DNA of 64,000 bases. Origin: JACMLD01 sp038207265. Its GTDB lineage: Bacteria > Bacteroidota > Bacteroidia > Chitinophagales > Chitinophagaceae. Position numbers and translations under genes: made by a program. Below, piece by piece: positions 37,809 through 46,319 of this stretch (its first letter is position 1; each line of letters opens with the position of its first letter). The notes below the pieces were generated by a model that saw only the letters and a program-made list of their open reading frames with translations, did not search any database and was not told where the DNA came from. The stretch spans positions 1 to 64,000 of the forward strand of contig JBBQZZ010000003.1 in assembly GCA_038207265.1 (NCBI GenBank). Direction: 5' to 3'.

Positions 37809-37835
37809 AACCGCTCTCTAATGGGCGGTTTTTTT
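37809..37835 (+). terminator. Terminator after the GLPGLI gene
   Basis: An 8-bp stem AACCGCTC/GGGCGGTT (one T-G pair) with a 6-nt loop and a run of T to 37835. Confidence 0.85.
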
Positions 37836-37904
37836 GTATGCGTCTGTTAAATAATAATCTTGCACGCTTGCCTGTCCAACTGTCCGGGCAAACGCAGCAA
37901 TATG

Positions 37905-37912
37905 TACTTTTG
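37905..37912 (+). promoter_or_regulatory. Bacteroidota -7 element upstream of the NAD(P)-binding protein gene
   Basis: TACTTTTG fits TAnnTTTG and lies 24 bp before the ATG at 37936. No good -33 TTG is seen at the expected spacing. Confidence 0.5.
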
Positions 37913-37935
37913 TATTCTGGTCAACCAATCAACAA

Positions 37936-38613
37936 ATGAATAGCAGCAAAAAAATGAAGGTTATAGTTACCGGCGCCACTGGTATGGTAGGGGAAGGCGT
38001 ATTGTATGAATGTCTTCTTGATCCAGGTATTGAATCAGTTTTAATTATCAATAGAAAGCCTTCCGGTATTGCAGATCCAAAATTGAAAGAAATCATTCAT
38101 ACAGATTTTTTCAATATAACACCCATTGCCAACGAGCTTGCAGGTTATGATGCCTGCTTCTTTTGCCTGGGCGTTTCGTCCATCGGAATGAAGGAACCCG
38201 AATATTATAAAATGACTTATACACTCACGCTGAGTTTTGCAGAAACCCTTTCAAAACAAAACCCAGCAATGGTTTTCTGTTATATTTCCGGTGCACATAC
38301 AGACAGCACGGAAAAAGGTAAGAGTATGTGGGCAAGGGTAAAAGGAAAAACTGAAAATGATTTGATGAAACTGTCGTTTAAGCAAGTTTATAATTTTCGG
38401 CCCGGTTATATGCAACCCACGGCAGGCTTAAAGAATACACTCAAAGGTTACAAATATATTTCCTGGTTGTATCCAGCGCTTCGCAAGCTCTTTCCCAATA
38501 ATGTAAGCACTTTAAAAGAACTTGGGCTGGCCATGATTCACGCGGCCCAGAAGGGTTATCAAAAAAATATACTGGAAGTAAAGGATATTGTTGCACTGGC
38601 AAACCATTCATGA
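37936..38613 (+). CDS. NAD(P)-dependent epimerase/dehydratase-like protein
   Basis: 225 residues with an N-terminal Rossmann fold: VIVTGATGMVGEGVL (GxxGxxG) after a short lead. A second start at 37954 (MKVIV) is possible. FFCLGVSSIGM, YISGAHTDS, WARVKGKTENDLM and FRPGYMQP follow, as in the short atypical SDR group near YwnB/HTATIP2. A tyrosine replacement in the usual YxxxK place (WARVKGKTE keeps the Lys) means catalysis is uncertain. Substrate unknown. A DinB-type gene follows 57 bp downstream. Confidence 0.88.
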   Translation: MNSSKKMKVIVTGATGMVGEGVLYECLLDPGIESVLIINRKPSGIADPKLKEIIHTDFFNITPIANELAGYDACFFCLGVSSIGMKEPEYYKMTYTLTLSFAETLSKQNPAMVFCYISGAHTDSTEKGKSMWARVKGKTENDLMKLSFKQVYNFRPGYMQPTAGLKNTLKGYKYISWLYPALRKLFPNNVSTLKELGLAMIHAAQKGYQKNILEVKDIVALANHS

Positions 38614-38670
38614 TTTGATTTGTAATAATAATTCACCTATGTACATTTTCATCATCACTAATAACAACAT

Positions 38671-39168
38671 ATGACAGATCAAAAGGAACTCTTTATTAAA
38701 ATAGCTTTGGGCAGCTGGTATCTGCAAATTCAAAGAGCTGAAAAAATGTTCAATGAGTTTTCAGACGAACAATTACTTGCTGATATTGCTCCCGGTAAAA
38801 ATAGCGGAGTGTACCTGCTCGGGCACCTGGTAGCCATACATGATATGATATTACCATTGTTTGGTTTAGGTAGCCCGTTGTTTCCTGCACTCGAAAAACC
38901 TTTTGTGAGCAGTCCTGATAAATCGGGTCTCCCATTTCCTGCAGTAAAAGAATTAAGACAATACTGGAACGATGTAAACAATGTGCTTACTGCACAGTTC
39001 AATAAAATGCAACCGGATGAATGGTTTCAGAAACATAACGCTGTTTCTGAGGAAGATTTTAAAAAAGAACCTCATCGCAACAGGCTCAATGTAATTTTAA
39101 ACCGATCAAATCATCTGTCTTATCATATGGGTCAGGTAATCTTGCTGGCCAGGACCAACAAAGACTAA
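38671..39168 (+). CDS. DinB-family four-helix-bundle protein
   Basis: 165 residues. The metal-binding histidines of the DinB/YfiT fold are recognisable: GHLVAIHD in helix 2 and HLSYHMGQV near the C-terminus. Members are metal-dependent thiol transferases or proteins of unknown role. No signal peptide. It converges on the TonB receptor gene, with 7 bp between the stops. Confidence 0.88.
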   Translation: MTDQKELFIKIALGSWYLQIQRAEKMFNEFSDEQLLADIAPGKNSGVYLLGHLVAIHDMILPLFGLGSPLFPALEKPFVSSPDKSGLPFPAVKELRQYWNDVNNVLTAQFNKMQPDEWFQKHNAVSEEDFKKEPHRNRLNVILNRSNHLSYHMGQVILLARTNKD

Positions 39169-39175
39169 CTACCCA

Positions 39176-41974
39176 TTATCTTGTTATCATTCTCATACCC
39201 CCTTCCTTACTGTTCAACCCGGTTTTAGTAAGGCTATAGGTAAAGCTTAATAAAAAGAAGCGTTTCAGGTTCACCACGCGGCTGTCTTCGATATAGTTCT
39301 GGTTGCTGCTGCGGTTAATGCCAATATTTTGGTTCATGATATCGTTGACGGAAAATTTCAATTCTCCACGGTTAAAATGCAACATCTGCTTGCTGATGGA
39401 AGCATTCCACAAAGGCACTTTTGCATTAAATCCGTCTGCATGCTGACTATTGATACGGTAGGTAAAATCAGTAGCAAAAAAGAAAAGTTTTGGCAGTTGC
39501 CAGCTTAATTCTGAAGAATAGATTTGCGTAAAATATTTGGTACTTCGTACAGACTGCAATGAATAAGCAGACTTTGAATAATTCAGCCCCGCGTTCAAAG
39601 CAAGGTTAATTTTATCTGTCGGATTCATGTCTATTCTTACTTCCGGCCCAAGGGTGACTGTTTGAATATTATTCAACTGGTCGTTGATAAACTGTTTGCT
39701 TCTATAACTATTTATATTGGTACTAAGTTCCAGGGTACCTTTTAAAAATCTAACCGGGAAACCCCAGCTAACGGTACCATTCATGGTATAAATACCGTTG
39801 ACATTTACGGGCTTCACAGAATCTACACCCAGGCTATTGATATGGTCGGCGTTCACAATCTTATTTTGTGTTTCCTGAAAGGTAAAAAACACAAAAAGGT
39901 TACGGTTCTTGTAAGGATTTACCAAAGCTACATTCATCCTGATTGCATGGGTAAACTCCTGTTTCAAATCAGGGTTTCCAAGTTTTACATATAAAGGATT
40001 GCTATTGTCCGGAATGGGTTGTAGTTGTGTAATGCTGGGTTGATTGGTATTGGTTGTATAATTTATCACCAGGTTTTTAAACTGGCTGAAAAAATACTGG
40101 AACCTCGCAGTAGGTAAAATATTGCTGAAATTTTTTGCAGTAGCAGAATCTTTGCCGAATCTTGAAATTTTTCCATCCAATATTGCATGCTGCCAACTCG
40201 CACCGATGGCATAATTATATTTTTTTATTTGCTTGCGCAACCGGAGACCGGCGTTGGTATAACCATAATTACTTTCAAACTGGTTACTGAATAAACTATT
40301 GATCAGATCAAATTTTCCGCTGCTGGCATTGTAATCATGGGTTGTCTTGGCAGTACTGTTGCTGCTAAAGCTATTTCCAATACTAAATTCCAGCAATGAT
40401 TTTTTAAAAATGGGTTCTGTATAAACAGCCCGGGCATTGTAACCACCCAGGTTACTTTCATTGTTGTTTTGCTGGTTGATAGAATCGCGGTGAAGCAAAG
40501 ACCCCGCGGCATCATAAAAACCGGTAATGGACTGTAATGCCCCATCGCCGCTATTGTCGTTCAGGTTGGTAAGCAGGTTCAGGGAAAATGTTCTTCCGCG
40601 CCTGCGAAATTTCTTCCGGAAAAGGATAGAAGTACTGAAATTATATCCCTCATTATTGGTTAAGTTTTTGCTGTTGCCCTCATTGGTTAAAAATCCCTGG
40701 TCGGACAATGTTGTGTAATCCGATAAACTCTTATTTTTCGTTTGCTGGTAACTGAAAGAAGGAGATATTTTGATGGAATGAAATGAGTCAATCTGGTAAT
40801 CTGCATTGAAATTTAACCGGTGGTTGTTATTGAGGTTATTGCTGTAGGAGTTTTGATTGTATAGATTGGCTGGTAAAAAATACTGACGTTGAACATGACT
40901 TTCCTTGACAGGGTTATACCGGCTGAAAAAATAATTGCTCTGGAAATCGGTTTTGTTGCCGATGATATTATTGTAATTAATCCCACTGCCGAATGTTGTA
41001 TTGATTCCACTGTTATTGCCACCCAGTAATCCTGCAATGGGATCTTCATCTGATATACTGATATTAATATTACCACCGCCGTTCTTCAACTGACTCATGG
41101 CCCCGGTAAAACTGAGGATATCCATGAATGAAAAACCTTCGGCATTGGTATTGTTTCCCATACCAATGACCGATAACTGTCGTGCACCTTTGAATGAGTT
41201 CACATTGAATTTACCCTGGTATCGGCCTTCATCACCTGCACCTGCATTGATCTTTCCAAAGTATCCTTTCTTTTTATCTTTCTTCAGTTTCAAATTAATG
41301 GTCTTTTCACTATTGCCATCGTCAAAACCCGTTAGTTGCGCCTGGTCACTCAACTTATCATACACCTGCACTTTATCGATAGCATCGGCTGGCAAATTTT
41401 TAGTGGCCACTTTGGGATCATTCCCAAAAAACTCTTTTCCGTCAACCAAAACCTTTTGTACTTTTTCTCCCTGCGCTTTCACCGTTCCATCCTTGTCAAC
41501 TTTTACACCGGGTAGCTTTTTCAACAGATCTTCCACGCTGGCATTGGGTTGAGTTTTGAATGATCCCGCATTATATTGCACCGTGTCACCCAATAAAGTA
41601 ACAGGTGGCGCTTCTGCATTCACTATTACTTCTTCCAATATCTTACTTCGATCCAGCATACTGATATTCCCCAGGTCTTTCTTCTCATCCTTCATTGTGA
41701 AGAAGACTGTTTTATTATGATAGTTGATATGTGTAATCAGCATACGGTATTCTCCATTTGGCAAACCAGTAATTTCAAAACGGCCATTATTGTCTGTCAT
41801 GGTAAATGAAACCAATGAAGAATCTTTTTTCCACAGAACTGTAATGGTGGCACTGGACACGTTCTGTTTGGCGATGGTATCAAATGCAATGCCTTTCACG
41901 GAAAATGATTGCTGCGCAAATGACTGACTGAAATAACAGCCGGTAAAAAACAAAAAGAAATAAAATTGTTTCAT
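39176..41974 (-). CDS. TonB-dependent receptor-like outer-membrane beta-barrel protein
   Basis: 932 residues with signal peptide (MKQFYFFLFFTGCYFSQSFAQ). A carboxypeptidase-regulatory-like domain (about 25-105, FSVKGIAFDTIAKQNV...) precedes a plug (about 115-235: VKVDKDGTVKAQGEKVQKVLVDGKEFFGNDPK). The rest is a large barrel of the OMP_b-brl_3 type with many aromatic strand ends. It differs from SusC: no SusD partner is beside it. It probably takes up a scarce ligand such as a metal chelate or peptide, or belongs to a GLPGLI-linked surface system. The upstream region carries the same three-box operator as the GLPGLI gene. Confidence 0.93.
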   Translation of the reverse strand: MKQFYFFLFFTGCYFSQSFAQQSFSVKGIAFDTIAKQNVSSATITVLWKKDSSLVSFTMTDNNGRFEITGLPNGEYRMLITHINYHNKTVFFTMKDEKKDLGNISMLDRSKILEEVIVNAEAPPVTLLGDTVQYNAGSFKTQPNASVEDLLKKLPGVKVDKDGTVKAQGEKVQKVLVDGKEFFGNDPKVATKNLPADAIDKVQVYDKLSDQAQLTGFDDGNSEKTINLKLKKDKKKGYFGKINAGAGDEGRYQGKFNVNSFKGARQLSVIGMGNNTNAEGFSFMDILSFTGAMSQLKNGGGNINISISDEDPIAGLLGGNNSGINTTFGSGINYNNIIGNKTDFQSNYFFSRYNPVKESHVQRQYFLPANLYNQNSYSNNLNNNHRLNFNADYQIDSFHSIKISPSFSYQQTKNKSLSDYTTLSDQGFLTNEGNSKNLTNNEGYNFSTSILFRKKFRRRGRTFSLNLLTNLNDNSGDGALQSITGFYDAAGSLLHRDSINQQNNNESNLGGYNARAVYTEPIFKKSLLEFSIGNSFSSNSTAKTTHDYNASSGKFDLINSLFSNQFESNYGYTNAGLRLRKQIKKYNYAIGASWQHAILDGKISRFGKDSATAKNFSNILPTARFQYFFSQFKNLVINYTTNTNQPSITQLQPIPDNSNPLYVKLGNPDLKQEFTHAIRMNVALVNPYKNRNLFVFFTFQETQNKIVNADHINSLGVDSVKPVNVNGIYTMNGTVSWGFPVRFLKGTLELSTNINSYRSKQFINDQLNNIQTVTLGPEVRIDMNPTDKINLALNAGLNYSKSAYSLQSVRSTKYFTQIYSSELSWQLPKLFFFATDFTYRINSQHADGFNAKVPLWNASISKQMLHFNRGELKFSVNDIMNQNIGINRSSNQNYIEDSRVVNLKRFFLLSFTYSLTKTGLNSKEGGMRMITR

Positions 41975-42022
41975 CTACGGGTGGTTTACAGCAGTGAAAG
42001 TATTATCAATACCGCTGAAACT

Positions 42023-42060
42023 GGGTTAAGCAGGCTTGCAATAAGGTTAATAAAGGTTAA
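42023..42060 (-). promoter_or_regulatory. Three-box direct-repeat operator upstream of the TonB receptor gene
   Basis: Read on the minus strand: TTAACCTTTA (42060-42051), TTAACCTTAT (42050-42041) and TTAACCC starting at 42029. Box starts are at 0, 10 and 31 bp, exactly as before the GLPGLI gene, and the 11 bp between boxes 2 and 3 share CAAG at the same place. The -7 element is less clear (TATTGATA or TACTTTCA). Confidence 0.7.
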
Positions 42061-42065
42061 TAAAT

Positions 42066-42098
42066 AAAAAAACCGCATGGCCATAATAGCCATACGGT
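42066..42098 (-). terminator. Terminator of the hypothetical protein gene at 42125
   Basis: On the minus strand ACCGTATGGC pairs with GCCATGCGGT around a 7-nt loop, followed by seven T. It lies 26 bp past the stop at 42125 and separates that gene from the TonB receptor operator. Confidence 0.85.
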
Positions 42099-42124
42099 GC
42101 GAAGTAAGCAGTATACTTGTTTGG

Positions 42125-42691
42125 TTAATTCGAAACAATCGCTTCTCCCTGCTTTCTTTCCCTGTCGTAAACACTTAATACAATCTTCCATTCCTGGTTT
42201 ACTTTTTCAAGCATCAGATCAATCTTAAGTTTTTGGGTAAGTACGGTAGCAGGCAAAAGATCAAATAATACGGTATTGTATTTTTTTTCTTCAGAGGGCA
42301 TTTCATATTGTCCATTCAGGATAACCGGCCTTTCTCCATCCAGTTTGATAATCGTATTTTTTATTTGACCGTATAATTCCTTGTATCGTTTTTTTGCATC
42401 GTCAAATCGATTGGACGTATAAATAGTAGTCTGCCAGCTAACCAAACGTTTATCCGCAACCGAATATTGGGTTACGGTAGTTGAAACAGCACCGGGTATT
42501 GTAATATTCGATTTGTATTCAGTGGATCGCAGGGTTGCCTGAAGTAATTCGCCCCTGATATTTTTAAATTGATTGGGATAATCCTGGATGACTTTTTCCA
42601 ATGTTCCATTCGTCTGGTTATCGAAAACTCCCTGCGCACATAAACCAGTATTTATCAGAACCAGGAGAAAAATTGAGACACTATTTTTCAT
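42125..42691 (-). CDS. Secreted protein of unknown function
   Basis: 188 residues with signal peptide (MKNSVSIFLLVLINTGLCAQ). The mature part is mixed alpha/beta with no motif I recognise: TLEKVIQDYPNQFKNIRGE near the start, SWQTTIYTSNRFDDAKKRYKELYGQIKNT in the middle and WKIVLSVYDRER near the end. The charged ends and the order suggest a small single-domain periplasmic protein. It lies upstream of the TonB receptor on the same strand but has its own terminator, so it is a separate unit. Confidence 0.75.
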   Translation of the reverse strand: MKNSVSIFLLVLINTGLCAQGVFDNQTNGTLEKVIQDYPNQFKNIRGELLQATLRSTEYKSNITIPGAVSTTVTQYSVADKRLVSWQTTIYTSNRFDDAKKRYKELYGQIKNTIIKLDGERPVILNGQYEMPSEEKKYNTVLFDLLPATVLTQKLKIDLMLEKVNQEWKIVLSVYDRERKQGEAIVSN

Positions 42692-42842
42692 ATGGATGGA
42701 TTTGATTCTTACAAGATACTTACCAATAACATGTTAAGGAATAGAAAAACTACGTAGTGCTTTCACAATATTGCAATAATGCTTGCAGTTCTGCGTTAAA
42801 ATTGCGATCTTGTAAATATTACCTGCAAAAACCCCAATATCG

Positions 42843-43010
42843 ATGGAAAAAACTAATATGTATTATAATGTTCAGCAAACCCTGATACACAAAAAAGTGT
42901 ATCAACGTTCTTCCAACATCAGCCATTTCATTAAGTTTTTATGGAGTATTGTACTGGTAGGCCAGTCGCCTATCGGCCAGCGCACAAACTATGGCCGCAG
43001 GCCAAAGTAG
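42843..43010 (+). CDS. Possible small protein of 55 residues
   Basis: ATG at 42843 to TAG at 43008-43010 in a 418-bp gap between minus-strand genes. The product starts MEKTNMYYNVQQ, is rich in Gln, Ser and Tyr, and has a short hydrophobic patch (FLWSIVLVG) before a basic end (GQRTNYGRRPK). No homology is recognised. A stem-loop with a weak T tract on the same strand lies 63 bp past the stop (43073-43093), which would fit a short transcript. It may equally be a chance frame. Confidence 0.3.
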   Translation: MEKTNMYYNVQQTLIHKKVYQRSSNISHFIKFLWSIVLVGQSPIGQRTNYGRRPK

Positions 43011-43072
43011 CATAATATTTGAACCTACTAATATATTAGCACTTACCTCTGAAACCACAAAGTATGTGCTAT

Positions 43073-43093
43073 GACCCCACTTCGCGTGGGGTC
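43073..43093. terminator. Perfect 8-bp stem-loop between 42843 ORF and the SGNH hydrolase gene
   Basis: GACCCCAC, loop TTCGC, GTGGGGTC. On the plus strand it is followed within a few bases by ATTTTT, so it could end a plus-strand transcript. It also lies 17 bp past the minus-strand SGNH hydrolase stop, so it may protect or end that one. Confidence 0.6.
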
Positions 43094-43109
43094 TCCATTT
43101 TTACAGTGT

Positions 43110-43778
43110 TTACCTTAATAACAGCGGCGCAATCACTGTCTTCCAGATGGCATAACCATTCTTATTCATGTGCAGGTTATCTTCCAGGAATAAGTTCTTC
43201 ATTGGTTTTGCATCAGGCCCCAGCATTTTATGATACACATCTGCAAAAGCAGTTTTATTTTTTTTAGATAAGTATTGCTTTATCCGAACATTGGCTTCAA
43301 GCATTTTGGGAAATAGTTTACTCCGGCTGGGGCTCGGTTTAAGTGATACAAAAACAACCGGTACATTTCCCAATCGCTTTCTGATCAAAGAAAATAAAGT
43401 CACAAACCTGCTATAGACCATTTGAGCAGTCACCGTATCGGAAGCGGCCAAATCATTTTCGCCACAATAGATCACTACCTGTTTTGGATGATAAGGTGTG
43501 ATAATATCATCAACATAGCGGATTACATCCGGCAAAGAAGATCCACCAAACCCGCGATTAATAATTTTATAACCAGGAAAATAATCCTGTACATCCGTCC
43601 ATTTTCTGAACGAAGAGCTTCCAACAAATAATATGGCGCCTTTGGGTGGAAAATGAATGCTGTCCTGCTTTTTGAAATCTTTTATTTCATTGTAGAACGG
43701 CGGTTCCTGTGCGTTGACATTATTAAAAAATAATGCAAAAAACATCCATCCAAATAAAAAATAAATTGGCTTGTTCAT
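43110..43778 (-). CDS. SGNH/GDSL-type lipase/esterase
   Basis: 222 residues with signal peptide (MNKPIYFLFGWMFFALFFNNVNAQ). The four SGNH blocks are visible: AILFVGSSSFRKW (Ser nucleophile), NRGFGGSSLPDV (Gly), YCGENDLA (Asn) and the terminal EDNLHMNKNGYAIW (Asp and His). This is the platelet-activating-factor acetylhydrolase-like subgroup, often acting on acetylated sugars. The product would be periplasmic. Nearby sugar genes upstream make deacetylation of a glycan plausible, but this is inference. Confidence 0.9.
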   Translation of the reverse strand: MNKPIYFLFGWMFFALFFNNVNAQEPPFYNEIKDFKKQDSIHFPPKGAILFVGSSSFRKWTDVQDYFPGYKIINRGFGGSSLPDVIRYVDDIITPYHPKQVVIYCGENDLAASDTVTAQMVYSRFVTLFSLIRKRLGNVPVVFVSLKPSPSRSKLFPKMLEANVRIKQYLSKKNKTAFADVYHKMLGPDAKPMKNLFLEDNLHMNKNGYAIWKTVIAPLLLR

Positions 43779-43792
43779 TTTTAATTTTTAAA

Positions 43793-43974
43793 TCTATAAT
43801 AATACCACCCCTATAATAATACTACCCCTTCGGGGTTGGACGTATCAACCATTCAATCATTCAACCGATCAACCATTCTACCAATATTAATTACACCCCT
43901 ATAATAATGCCACCCCTATAATAATGCCACCTCTATAATAATGCCACCCCTTCGGGGTTGGACGTATCAACCAA
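43793..43974. repeat. 17-bp tandem repeats with CCCCTTCGGGG palindromes and a 28-bp direct repeat
   Basis: Two clusters of units like ACCCCTATAATAATGCC: about two units near 43793-43823 and three and a half at about 43906-43945. Each cluster ends in the palindrome ACCCCTTCGGGGT (43824-43836 and 43946-43958), followed by the identical TGGACGTATCAACCA. Between them CAACCATTC-type segments recur. The palindrome forms a short GC hairpin with a UUC(G) loop. It lies between the SGNH and DoxX genes. Confidence 0.85.
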
Positions 43975-44391
43975 TCAATTCTTATCAAAAAATTTCTTAT
44001 CCAAACTCCATTGTACCGGTCCTGTAAAAAAGAAAACCAGTGCAAGCATTGCGAAAATAAACGGATGCTGATCTTCATAATAAAATTTACCGCCCCCTAC
44101 TTTGAAACAAATAAAAATCATATCGATGAACAAAAACAATGCAGCTGCCCTGGTAAATAATCCAAGCACCAGGCAAATACCAGTTAGCAGCTCCAGCCCT
44201 TTTCCAACATAAACCATCAACAAAGGTGCTGGCAATTTTTTAATTACTTCCCATTCTGTGTAAGAGAGTATTGTTTTACTATCAAAAACCTCGAGCCCAT
44301 GATATGTCATCAGCAATCCCGTGATAATGCGAAGTATGGCCAGACCATTGTTTTGCCATAGTGGCGCTGCCGAAAAAAATCGATTGCCCAT
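43975..44391 (-). CDS. DoxX-family membrane protein
   Basis: 138 residues with four membrane helices: GLAILRIITGLLMTYHGLEVF, LLMVYVGKGLELLTGICLVLGLFT, AALFLFIDMIFICF and HPFIFAMLALVFFFTGP. The first and second segments (RI.TGLL...G.E) fit DoxX/DoxD. Members are poorly understood, linked to thiosulfate or stress responses. The start lies 5 bp past the stop of the metallo-beta-lactamase-fold gene on the same strand, so they are probably in one operon. Confidence 0.88.
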   Translation of the reverse strand: MGNRFFSAAPLWQNNGLAILRIITGLLMTYHGLEVFDSKTILSYTEWEVIKKLPAPLLMVYVGKGLELLTGICLVLGLFTRAAALFLFIDMIFICFKVGGGKFYYEDQHPFIFAMLALVFFFTGPVQWSLDKKFFDKN

Positions 44392-44396
44392 GACGT

Positions 44397-45239
44397 TTAT
44401 TTTTTGAAATATTCACCACCCGATAATACACAATACGGTTGACCAATGCCTTTGGCCTCATTAATAAATTCATTTACATCAGCCGTATTGAAAGTAAACA
44501 TATCATAATGACAGGGTATTACAACTTTTGCTTCAATAGCTTTACCAAGTACGGCGGCTTCCTTACAATTTAAATTGCCGGCTACTTTTCTGGCTGGGTC
44601 ATTTCCATTGATGGGCAGCATGGCAATATCCACTGCATAGGGCTTCAATAAATCAACCATACCATCGAACCAAATGGTATCACCGCTATGATAAATTATA
44701 TGGTCACCAAATTCAATTATATAACCCAGGTATTTGCAATTGCCGTTTTCATCCCTTTCTATTTCATTGTGTTTGGCAGGCACTGCAGTGAAGTTAAAAC
44801 CTTCAAAAGCCCGGCTGATTCCATCGTTTAATCCAATTGGAAAATCAATGTTGCAATTAACCCTTGCTGAAACGAATTGCCGGTTGGCTTCCGGAATAAT
44901 AAATTGTATGCCAGGGTTGTTTTTAATTACCGGAACCAGGGTTTCGGCGTCGAGGTGATCGGTATGATTATGGCTGGAAGTGACAACCGAAATATTTTCC
45001 AATAATTCCGGGTTCATCACTCTTTCGCTCATTCGTGTATGTGGCTTATCCGTTGCCAGGTATTTTTTTGTGAGCGAATCAGAAAGATATGGATCGATTA
45101 AAATTCTTTTCCCTTTCCATTGCAATAGATAACCGCTTTGTCCGAGCCACCACAAATAAAAATGCGAATCGTCATGAATGTACGAATCCATTTCAGCCAG
45201 CAATGCTTCATCCTTTTTTATCGCAGCAATTAAACTCAT
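44397..45239 (-). CDS. UlaG-like metallo-beta-lactamase-fold hydrolase
   Basis: 280 residues from the ATG at 45237-45239. A longer frame to 45329 would run into the coding region of the upstream gene, whereas this start overlaps its TGA by the common ATGA. Metal motif SSHNHTDHLD (HxHxDH), the second His in AKHNE, Asp in HSGDTIWFDG and late His in VIPCHYDMF are intact. The family includes UlaG, which opens L-ascorbate 6-phosphate lactone. Cytosolic. The same-strand MetE-like, SIS and ROK genes suggest sugar phosphate handling. Confidence 0.9.
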   Translation of the reverse strand: MSLIAAIKKDEALLAEMDSYIHDDSHFYLWWLGQSGYLLQWKGKRILIDPYLSDSLTKKYLATDKPHTRMSERVMNPELLENISVVTSSHNHTDHLDAETLVPVIKNNPGIQFIIPEANRQFVSARVNCNIDFPIGLNDGISRAFEGFNFTAVPAKHNEIERDENGNCKYLGYIIEFGDHIIYHSGDTIWFDGMVDLLKPYAVDIAMLPINGNDPARKVAGNLNCKEAAVLGKAIEAKVVIPCHYDMFTFNTADVNEFINEAKGIGQPYCVLSGGEYFKK

Positions 45240-46267
45240 ACCAATGTTGCTCTTGCTTTTTTTGCCCCTGCTACCATATTGATTAATTTCTGACGCGATG
45301 CCCACCTGGCTGTCTGGCTCAGTCCGCAATCTGGCGCAACAGATAATTTTTCAGCAGGTACATATTTCAGGCACCTTTTAATCCGGTCCACTACATCATC
45401 AACTGATTCAATGTAATAATTCTTTACATCAATTATACCAACTGCTACATTCATTTTTTCAGCAAAAGGGGCTAGTAATTCTATTTCCGAAAATTCACGG
45501 TTTGCCATTTCAATATGAATTTCATCTACGGCCATATCCAAAAAATCCGGTAACATAGGTTTGATACTCCTGTAACCAACAGGTCTTCCTTTAAAATTTC
45601 CAAAACACAAGTGTGTACTCAGATTACATTTACCCACTATCGGCTTTACTGTACGATTAAAAATATCTACAAATCGTTTGGTGTCTTCTTTGTATGCGTA
45701 GCAACTCATGGAAGGTTCGTCTACCGTGATCTCAGTACAACCCGCTGCCACCAATGCTTCCAGCTCATTGCGGATGATCGGCAACAATGCTTCAGTAATA
45801 TCAAATCGATTTTTATATTGCTGATTGGGCAATAATCTTCCACTTAATGTATAAGGACCAGGAATGCTCGCTTTTAGGGTAGGTCCGGCTGGCGCTAATT
45901 TTTTCAGTCGCTGGTATTCTTTCACTGCACCTAGTCCTTTTGGAGCTACCAGGTCTCCGATGATATTATTTTTTCCCCGTTGATCGTGTGCAGGCGGACC
46001 AAACTTCCTGGTTTCTGATTCATTGTTTTCGATACCATTGATATAACCATAAAACGAAAGATTAAAATCAAACCTGGTTTGTTCTCCGTCGGTTATTACA
46101 TCCAGGCCAGCTGCAACCTGGTCGTGAATGGCAGCAATCACGGCGTCTTCAATCATCTCTTCTATATCGGCTGCTCCAAATTGATTCAAATTTTTTGTTG
46201 CAAATTCCAGCCACCCGGGAAATGGATAACTACCAACAACAGTTGTGCGAATAGGAATTGTAGTCAT
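45236..46267 (-). CDS. MetE/UROD-superfamily protein (cobalamin-independent methionine synthase C-domain-like)
   Basis: 343 residues, the size of a single catalytic barrel; full MetE is about 750 residues with an N-terminal domain absent here. TTVVGSYPFPGWL at the start, GEQTRFDF, TEITVDEPSMS, LSTHLCFGNFKG (His and Cys metal ligands) and a final VAPDCGLSQTAR (second Cys) are the MetE C-terminal zinc site. Such short proteins are annotated as methionine synthase II, and may methylate homocysteine from a corrinoid protein or act on other thiols. Overlaps the downstream gene by ATGA. Confidence 0.9.
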   Translation of the reverse strand: MTTIPIRTTVVGSYPFPGWLEFATKNLNQFGAADIEEMIEDAVIAAIHDQVAAGLDVITDGEQTRFDFNLSFYGYINGIENNESETRKFGPPAHDQRGKNNIIGDLVAPKGLGAVKEYQRLKKLAPAGPTLKASIPGPYTLSGRLLPNQQYKNRFDITEALLPIIRNELEALVAAGCTEITVDEPSMSCYAYKEDTKRFVDIFNRTVKPIVGKCNLSTHLCFGNFKGRPVGYRSIKPMLPDFLDMAVDEIHIEMANREFSEIELLAPFAEKMNVAVGIIDVKNYYIESVDDVVDRIKRCLKYVPAEKLSVAPDCGLSQTARWASRQKLINMVAGAKKARATLV

Positions 46268-46319
46268 TGTAAGCTTTTATGAATTGAATTGTTAACTGCT
46301 ATGTATAAGCGAAATACTA

